Assembly (NCBI GenBank): GCA_040954595.2
Contig: CM082586.2
Location: 4,898,001 to 4,962,000 of the forward strand
Length of the DNA: 64,000 bases
Reading direction: 5' to 3'
Origin: Balanoglossus misakiensis
Lineage: Eukaryota > Hemichordata
Of this stretch, positions 29,147-39,000 are shown one piece after another. The notes below the pieces were generated by a model. That model saw only the letters and a list, made by a program, of their open reading frames with translations. It was not told where the DNA came from and did not search any database. Position numbers and translations under genes: made by a program. Positions within the stretch are counted from its first letter, which is position 1, and every line of letters begins with the position of its first letter.

Positions 29147-29194
29147 ATGGATTCCTATGGACCAAAGCGACTCAGACTGGATAACCACCACTGA
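29147..29194 (+). other. Short upstream ORF overlapping the GATA start codon
   Basis: An ATG at 29147, ten bases before the GATA start at 29157 and in another frame, opens 15 codons and stops at 29192-29194, inside the GATA coding sequence. Both ATGs have G at +4 and a pyrimidine at -3. Ribosomes using it would bypass the first GATA start, which could favour the internal start at residue 146. The ORF is seen in the sequence; the effect is inference. Confidence 0.45.
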
Positions 29195-30018
29195 CTCGAT
29201 CAAATCCTCGCCGAATCACCACCGCACCTCAAGCGTCAGCGACAGTGAGGCAAGGCAGCAGCAGCAGCCCAACCGGACATCCACTCCCACGGCCGCCTCT
29301 GGAGACAGTCCCCGAAGCGCCAGAGTCAGCCACCCGGCGGAACACTCGACGACGCGCTCAGTAGTGGTTCAAAGTTCGCCAGCGGGAACGGAGGAGCGAA
29401 GCAGCAGCAGTAGTCGCGTAACCGCCGCCGCCGCAGACTACGCCAGTCGCCTGCAGGGCACCCGTGGTATGCACCACAGCAGTATCGGACTCAGTCTAGC
29501 AGAACCCAGCCAACTACCTTCGTCCGAGGACGTGGAAGTGTTCTTCAACCACCTCGACCAGCCGCCCACCTCCTCCCATAGCCAGACACCAATGTACCAG
29601 ACCATGTCCATGCACTCCGCACCGCCGACGTACGACGCCCCGACCTCCTTCATACACACGGGCACCAGCCCCGTCTACGTGCCCACCACCCGAGCCATGC
29701 CACTGCCCATGCACGCCCAGTACCTGCCCTCGGGCACGGGCTCCTCGCAGACGCAGTCCAACAGCCACGCGGTGTGGTGCGGCCAGGCGGACACCGGCTA
29801 CACCAACACCACGACGCACCCGACGGTCAGCCCCCGGTTCAGCTTCCCACCGAGCCCGCCGATCACCGCCACCGGCACGATACCCAGGCCGAACGGTCTC
29901 AGCCCCTACGCTTCACCCTACGACATCTCCCCGTGGCCGTCGTTTGCTGACGGAACACCGGTGACACTGCACCCCAACGCTGTGAACAGAGCCGGATCGG
30001 TTGTGAGGCGACCGAATG
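29157..30018 (+). CDS. gata456: GATA gene coding exon 1 (N-terminal transactivation region)
   Basis: Encodes residues 1-287 plus the first base of codon 288. Low-complexity Ser/Thr/Pro/Gln-rich activation region: QQQQ at 34-37, SSSSS at 82-86, EDVEVFF...LDQ at 124-135, internal MYQTM at 146-150, SPVYVPTTR at 171-179, RFSFPPSPP at 227-235, and [13 protein letters not shown] just after 248. The donor is AATG|GTAAAT. The single G left over joins AG of exon 2 to restore a Glu codon, which confirms the junction. The exon itself probably begins at 29059. Confidence 0.93.
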
Positions 30019-30041
30019 GTAAATATTGAGTATAGTAACAC

Positions 30042-30087
<46 letters not shown>

Positions 30088-33000
30088 TATGATATACGTA
30101 AAATTGTGTGAGAAATACGTTCTTACAACTGTTGTGTCCATGTTTGTCTGTGTACATTGCGAAATGAACAGCAAGATAGGGCTTGTGCGATAGGGCTTGC
30201 GCGGAATTCCTACGAAAACCTTATCCTTAATTCCGGGCCAAAATGTTGTAATTTCCTTCCACCTTGCAATAACGCATACCACCATATCTTCACTTGCCTC
30301 CTCACTATTACGGACAGGAAGTTCGGATCTCAAAAATGTGTCAAACGATAGGAAGCGTTCCATATGCTCGTTTTGAAACCAAAACTCGAAGTTCTGAAAC
30401 TGAAAAGAAACCGTAGTAAAACTGACAAAATTGCGCCCACCTACAACAAGCCAGCTACTGTTTTTTCGGACGCGATAGGCGCAGCAAATTATTATTGTGT
30501 ATTCGAAGCAAACACGGGCGGAATAAAAAATGGCCCTCTTCACCTGGAATCCATCATTGGCGGGGCCAGTTTAACTCCTCAGGAAATTATGTTTACTCAT
30601 TGGTCTCTCGCTTCCCTCGGTGAAGCGTACAAAAATGCGAAGAAAGCGGGGAAAATACTCGGTAATGCGCGAGTGGGCCGTGTGGTTGTCCACGGAGCAA
30701 TGTCAAATACAAACACGTGTCGAGCGCTCTTTACCAAAACCATCGTGGTGTGGGGTTCTTAATACATCCTATATTTCTCAGTTCCGCGCCGCGCCTCTAA
30801 TACTCTGCCTGGTTGCATGGTTCGCGATGAAAGCTTGGATACGGGACCAGTCCTTGTATCACCGTGCGTCTCTCGCTAATTTTCAACTTTCAGGGATTTA
30901 TGCTGCTAATACACACAAACAGGAACTCAATGGGTGGACGAATTTGCGGCCGACGTGCTCACGCTGGCAGCCTCAACAATATAATTGCGATTTTGCGGGA
31001 GAATGACTACATTTAACAGAAAAGACATTTGTCTCGATGGGTGGTACAAATTAGAGTGATTTTAGGCGTAAATTCGTTAGAACTATCTGAGGTTAAATTA
31101 CTGTAAAATTCGTCTATTCGCTGCGTTGTATAGGCTCACACATGTGTAAGAATGTCGGTTAAAACAGCACTATAGGTATGCGTGCGCGCCTGCTCGTTAG
31201 ATACAGACAAGTTTTTCAATTTAAAAAATAAATATTTGACCATCTGATTTGAATATCATTTTTCATAAGTCAAAGCATTCCCATCGACGTGAACGAGCGG
31301 TACCCCAATGTGTGCACTGGATTTGACGCAGAAGCGCTTAAATCGGCAATCGTCGGGCAACGTCGGAGTGATTGCGAACTCATTGAAACACGACGTTTTT
31401 CGTCGTCAATTACGACCGTTTTTGCAACGAGCGACCGGCTCGAACTTTCGCGACACCGAAATCACATCTTATCAAAAATAAGTATCTACAGATAAACACA
31501 AATTACGGAGTGACACGGGTCTTGTCGGGCCGAGATGTTCTTGGGGGCCCTCGGATATGAATTCGCTGTGGGTACTTGAGTCAGACGATGGCGTTGTACA
31601 CACTAATATATAATGACACCATCGAGATAAACATTTCCCCGCAGAAGCATTTGATCGACGGATCAAAACTGTTCAAGATGTCTCCGTTATCAGTGTTTGG
31701 CGGGTGATATACACGTATTTGGTTTAAAACGGAAATGTCTTGAGTGACTCAAATTATAAACTTGTGGAAACAATACAGTGTTCAGAGATGTTTAATTATT
31801 TGAATTTCCGACAACGGCAAACAAAACGGGGGTAGTCTAAAAGTGTAACACGAATATGCACGTTTTATCTCAAACTGTTGGATTTTACTTAGATGTCGAT
31901 CGCAATCTACTTGATGATAATAATATCTTCGGTCAAAAAATCCCAAACAATGGTTGTGATTATCATAAAATCATAAATATCAAAGTGTCATCGACAGTTA
32001 AGTTTTTTTTTGAAAAACTTTTCAGTGTCCCGACGCGTAAAGGATCTACATGGTCGTTGCCGTTGGGGGCGTTTTCGAATCGCCCAAGTCCGAAACTTGA
32101 GATCCAATTGTAATTCTTCAACGCACATAATGTACGCTAACTGCGGTTCATAAAAGTTTAGCCGGGGCTTAATGTGGCATCTCGGAATGCGAAACGGCGG
32201 ATAAATTGCAGTAGGAAGGCTAACACAGCCATAAAATTCCTTTAAATGAATTAGGAACGCAACCATTTATACTTTTAAAGATCGCTTGCAGGCCTGGGCT
32301 GCAGCTTATCAGAAGAGGGTGGAGCAAATTACCCAACACGCGTCTCGTCCAACCGAGGACCACGGTGCGGGGACTTTCTAGCGGAATGGCGTCGAATTTC
32401 AGTCGGCGCCAGGGTGCTATATTTCTCCCGCTGGTTCGTAAGCGATTAAATCACTCCTAATTTTCAACTGTGTTATGTTTGGATAGGCCTACAGCGAAGA
32501 AGATGCGCTTATCAGATCCTGCAAATAGCCGAGGAGAGAGAAATAAGTGCGTTAAAAGCGGATGCGGTCGTCCGCCAGTTTTGCTACTTAATGAGTCAGT
32601 CGAATATCCTCGGTCAAGACTGTCCCAAAGTGATTGATGTCTGGCGTTTATTTAGTTTCCAGTAAAACTTCCAATCTCAAACCAGCCACGGAGAATTCTT
32701 CTTGGGGTCTGAGCACAGTCCGGTCTGACGCGTAATTTAAAATAAAACACCGGATATTCCCTTCGCTTATGCACGTGCGTTTCTTGTTGGAAAAAAAACT
32801 GACATGAGCGTAAACCCGTGGTGGGCTGGGCCGCTGGACGCATGATTCTTCCAGACGACCTACACATTTTTCGTTGCATGTGCGAAAACCTGACAGTGTC
32901 GTGAACTTTGAAAATGTGAAGTATCTCAGCACAGCTACTCGTCTCCATATCGCGACATTATCGAGGACAGCTTAATAAAACTATCGTAAACTCCAGATAT

Positions 33001-36000
33001 AGTACTACCACGCTGGCGATTGAGTAGATACACTACCTGGTGTACTGGCATTCTGAGAAGCATGGGACCAAGCCCCCAGAAAAAAAATCACAATTTGTTT
33101 GCGTGTATAGGCCCAGGTGACATTTTTTTACAGCTGTAGTCTGTACAGCAAACCTGACTGCCACAAAATAAGTCGTCGTTTCTCAGGAAAGAGGATTCTT
33201 ACAATGTATATCAGGGTAAAGGGGCTTCCCAGAAAACAAAACTTGATATTGCCTGGTTTTCGGCATTGCCAATAGTAAATGCGGGGGGCTATCACCCCCA
33301 AACCCAATGCTCATAAATCTTAATGGAATTTCTTTAACAAATAACCTCAATTTTCCCGAGAGCCAAACATTTATCCGAATCAGCGGTTGCGGGGTCCTCG
33401 GGGTGACTTGAGCAAAATAGTTTGGTCTCAAGTTAAATTACCCTCTGTCGTCTGCGATATTCCGACGTCTAAAAATCGTCAAGTCGATTGGAAAATAGAC
33501 TCGCAAAGGTGAGAGACACTTGCCCATGCGGGGAAGGCAACGAACGAGCGGCCACTTTAACTTTTTATCGGTGAAAAGTTGAAAAGTTAATAAAAAGTCA
33601 TAATTTGGGGGGGGGGAGAAGTTTTTATCGTTCACCAAGAATGGTTTGACGCGAAACGATATCGTTCACCAAGAATGACCACGCGACGTGTTTGGGCTTT
33701 CTGACAGTGCATGAGGCCGACAGATCCGTTGAAAAGTGCGCTGTTTTGTCTCGAAAACCACTTCTGTGGTGTCAAACTTTGAACTGGGGCCTGATCGACC
33801 TACTTACACCCCCGGCGTATCCCAAGCTGGCACCGAAAACATCAATTCCCCCCAAATTGCGACGTGTGATAGACAGCTTGATAGTCCTCGTGTTGGCAAC
33901 TCCGCCACCCGTAACAAATCATCTATTGTGCACCTCTGAAAATCTATCATATTGTTTTCTCGTCTGTCTTTCAATATTTAAAAAATAATATGCTGAGAGT
34001 TGACAAAACGTTAACAGTTGACGTTAACCTACACGACCCCCGACGTGTTCATAAATTGAATGATACCTTAAATATGGCTAGGACAGATACAGTGTGATAT
34101 ATTGGCCCTAACCCTACAACATTGTATGCTACTCGTAGAATTCCAGCACTTGAGTAAGGGAGAAGCCTTGTTATTCATGGGGGGGGGGGGCACGGAACAT
34201 GTTTATGAGAGTTGATTTCAGTCTTTGCATGCTTAGGTAGGCAAGCCCTACAGTTACCCCCTGTCTTGTGGCATGCAACACACGACAGTGGAGACTCGTG
34301 GTGGCTGGGACGCCTAACCCCATCACAGGTCTAGAGACCTGCCCACTGCCAAAACACAATATTGAGGCTTCCTTTTTCTCTTTTTTGATAGTGCACAATT
34401 GGAGTTATTCCTGTTATTGGAAGAGGTTGTCATTGTCCCATTGAAAGGCCATGTGTCACTCTTGTTAAAGTTAGTCTACCAGTGTCATTAGACGCGACAA
34501 ATCCACTTTTGGTGTGAAAGTGAGAGAAGTCAAATGGATGCGCTTCAGTGCTGGCAGTAAAGAGAGGGGTGTGTAAGTGAGGAAAAAAAATCAATGTAAA
34601 TGTGCGATCATTATTGCAGTGTCCTCTTAGTATCAACCTAAAGTCACCTGTCTCGACCATTGTGTCATAACAAAAATGCTTAAGTCGCCGGAGCCTTTTC
34701 TTGTTCAGAGATGAAAAAATACGCCACGGTTATTTTTAAAACACCACTTCAAAATAAGGGGTATATTCATAGGGTCGGTACATTTGGCCCACCTGCCCGT
34801 GTTTGTCAGTATTAATGGAGACTCCCATTGTTGGGTAATTACAGGCTTACTTGAGCACGTCTCTGTCTCCTTTGTGCGCAAACTGCTGGTGCATTATTAT
34901 TGACTCGTGGAGAAATTGCTACAATTTGTTCTGCAAAGGTGTTAATTTAACACCGGTACAGAAAAAAAAAACGTAAACGGTCCAGCGGTCTATTCAGGAG
35001 AGAGCACTTTCAGAAAAAAAGAAACATGGCTTCGAGATCCATCACTGCGAAGCGTTTTCCTTTGACGGATGCGTTAGAGTTGCTTTTGTGTAGCAGGTAT
35101 TGGGCTGACGGCATGCGGACAGCTGACGTTCAAGTCTCAATGCCCCGAAGGGCGCAGAGTGACGCTTGATTTCAAAGTGGTTGACTGATTATCGATTGGA
35201 ACTTTTTGCAGCGATACCGCCAGGATAGCAAGAGGTTACTTAAACATTGTTTTGCTGCAGATACACAGGAAATAATGCCAAGGGCGCGTAAAGCTTAATT
35301 CACATTATTTAAAACTTCCCCTTTGATAGCAAAATATCTAAATTTTGTAGTCTGGCAGTCACATCCAAGCAGATAAAACATCTTCTCGATTTAAATTTAA
35401 TTTCTCATGCATATCAGTTCTTATATTTTAAATCTTATTTGTTGAAATCAATCTCAGAGCTCTCTCCAGAACAGTTATAAATTAGTTGCCCCTGTCCTTT
35501 AAAGTTGGGAAAACAATAGAAGCTCATTAACCTAATAATAACTAGTATTATTATGCAAATTAGCCACAAGACTATAAAAAAATGGAGAATATTAAATCTA
35601 TTCGGTGTAAGTATTCAGATTTCTATATCGTTTGAAAATTTGAGTAAATACTAGTATTACAAATTTGATTAAGTAGTACAAAAGTTGCAAGCCTGTTTCG
35701 ATCTGCTGTTGCCACTCCAAAGCACTCAGTTATTTGATACAGTGAACATCATAATTTAGTCATGGCCGGCCGCATGATCCTCCTCAACATCTTGACCCCA
35801 TTACAACTTTGTATATTTTGGAAAAACACTTTCAGGTCTTAATTCACTTCCCGCGGCCCCCCGTCCAATGACTGTCATTGCTTTGTGGGTAATTCATTGC
35901 AGGCGAGGCATCTATGGGCTATGCACTGCCTTGGAAGACAACTTTCTCCTGTGGACTTGACGCACCTGTAAAAACTCAACTTTTTTTCCTGTCTGATTTT

Positions 36001-39000
36001 TTTTGTCTGAGGCTTGGAAGGATCATCAAGGGTGTGGTCAATGAATGCTCAGAGAGGTTAAGGTCACGGTCTCCAAGTTCACATTGTTTTCATCGCAAGC
36101 TCAGGAGCACTGTATACGAGATGTATGGGTCTTTCTTCATAGTTTTCAGTCAGAAAGCAGTACCTCAAATTAAATAGTTGATAATTAGTAAAATTGCTCT
36201 AAATTATGGATAATTTAGATTTTTTTTATCTAAACTCTTATTTTACTTCATCAATCTTGCTCTCTGAGTGTCCAAGATCTATAGATTCTATTAGCTGGTT
36301 GGTGCAAATTTAATACACACATGATGCAATATAAAATCATGACATTGAATAATTTACATTTTATACCCCCACACAGAGTGAAAGTTATTCTTATTAAAGG
36401 TCCATTGGTAAAAATTCTATGGTAGGCCTAAGTGTTTGCTCACGGTTGCACAGCAGTATGTACAGATCATTCCAAATTCATTTCTACATAATCGGTAGGA
36501 ACTCCTGGTTGAAACTGCAACATCTCACTCAACTCCCTCCTAACCTACCCAGCGCTTGATGTTTCAGATTGACACCGCGTTTATTTACTGACAAATGCGA
36601 AACTGTTGAGAGACCGATCTTATTTGTACAAGGAAACAAGATCTGCCAAGTTTCCTCTCCACGCATGGGAGGGATATTCTCCGGGGACGCGAACTGAAGT
36701 GATCCGAAAAGTTGTCCCTGGGTCTTCCCACTGGAAAATGGAAACACTTTGTTTTGTTTTCCCAGAAGGACAAGTCTCAGGTTTTTATTATGGTGGGATT
36801 TGGGAATTCGTTTGTAAATATTTTCCCGAAGTTGGTCATAAAGGAAAGTTTTCCCTCCCAGACCGACATAACAATTATTCTTATCAGGTTAGTGTTTTCA
36901 TTCCCAAGGAATGATATCCAAAACATAGTGACAATCAATCTTTCTCTTTGTCCCTGTCACATCCCAGCTGTTCCGCCCTGCGTTTGAAAATGATCTGATC
37001 CTTCTATAATGCTAGGAACGCACCACAGTGCCGGAAATAGGGGCGAAAGGTTAGGGAGAGTGCATGTTCCTGTTTTGAAAAAATACCTACAAAGTGTTCA
37101 TGTTGTTTCTAGATTTTAAGGTTATGTTTTTGAATTTCTTATTTTTAGCTGTCACTTAGCTTTGTGCGCAAATGTAAACTCTTCATGCAAATTCTTGTTT
37201 TGCACCAATTTTTGCATCTGAGGTAAATGGAAAAACATCAGTCTTGTCTTTTGTGGAAAGTTTCAAAGTGAAAATAGCTGAGAAAATGCAGTGTTTTTCT
37301 TTTCCATTGAATAGCCCTGACTTTCAAGTTCAGTGTCAGGGTTTAAAATTTTGGTTTACTTGAGAAAAGTGAAGAAATCAAGGAGAAAACAGAATGTCCC
37401 TGAAAGTGTATCAAGCAAAGTTTACTGAAGTTTCAAATAAACTTTCAGTCTTGGCATTTTTCAGTCTGTTGCAGTTACTCAATACACAGCGATCTTCTCA
37501 TGTCAACTACTACCCCCCACCCTTGTGCTTGAAAAAAAGTGTTTCAAATAAAAATCCTTGGTAGCTGCAATTCTGGTGCGAAGATGGACACAACTTCGAC
37601 ACAATCAGACGAGAAATGCCCACTGACGTGTTGAGTGATTCCGGAGTAATTTCAGTGGGGGAAGAAAAAATCAATGGAGGCTCTATTAAGAGTGTATTAG
37701 CGGAAGCCGGCAGTGGCAACAATTTCAATGCCCCGGTCTTCTTGAGTTGGTACAGTTGTTCCACCTGCGCCTGACTTCATACAAAAATCCTCGCGAGCGG
37801 TGAAAATGTGTGAGTGGTTTCCGCCGGGAGTGAGAATTACTCGAGATAATGCAAATTATTCTGTGCACCTTATCAGTCGAGGCGGCGATAAACCTTTTTT
37901 CTCCCGACGCGATACGGAAGGCGTAGGTGAGAGTGCCCGGAGATAATTTCACCACTTCTGGAGTCTGTGTGCATTTAACATGACCTTCTTAGTCGCACAG
38001 CCAAGTTATCGCGAGTCGGGCGATTTTTGTCCGCGATCGATAAGCGATATCTCGTGACATGTCCTCTACTCTTAGAACGAAACAACCATTTAAAAGTTAT
38101 GACCCCACCGCTGGCCATAAGACAGATTTTTTTGAAAAATAGAAATTTCATATTGTATCATTACTTGTATCATGTAATTTACTCATAAAAACAATTCCAG
38201 TAATGAGTTTTGGGGGCGCGAACGAAAACCATTGCAACCAGGCAGAGTAAAATGCTTCCAGCATCTTATATGCACCTGCGCTTTGCTTAAAAAAACGGCG
38301 ATCATGTAGAATGTTTATCATCTAACATTTTTTTCTGTTCTTTGGTGAGTTTTGCTATATGTACAGGTGAGAGAGAAAGAGATTAACTTCATGTAAGATT
38401 GCTTCCAGGGCAGTTGCCAAGCCGACAGTATCCATGGTGACTTGCGCTGCTGGCTCTTCCCGTTTACTCGGGATCCTTGCTGCCTTGTGACTACAGCCGT
38501 GTTGGAAAAATTCTCAGTGCCTGTTTCCTGTTCACCCAGATATCCATGCTGTGGAAGAATTTGTTGTCGTGTTTTCGTACTGTGCTGTGGTTGTTCGTTT
38601 TTGTGTAAATGTATACTGTTTTGTGTACGTTTGTTCGACACCGATGTTGAGAATCATGGGGGATGGGGGTGATTGAATTTGACAAAAAATCTTTGAAAAG
38701 TAAAAAAAAATGGCAACGTTCGGACTTAGTTATTCTGTATTACGATGAGAGCTGGGTGAATTGGTGTATGTTGAGGGGGAAATTGACTCAGGAGAGAGAG
38801 AGATCTCCCACAGCATGGTGATTGGTGAACCGGGAGCAGGTAAACTGGTTTTCTTTTCCAACAAGGTAACGTAGAAGACACACACACGGCAGCGAGAGAC
38901 GATTCAACGCCCAGGTAAGGGGAGAGAGCCACCAACACGTTGTCACTCCGCGGTCTGTCAGGTTCACTTTGTTTTACGATATAATCCACCGGCGCTACAT

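Noticed and set aside
29899-30543. 214-codon open frame on the minus strand opposite GATA exon 1
   Set aside because: Runs through the (GA)20 repeat (Leu-Ser repeats) and lies antisense to coding sequence; no domain.
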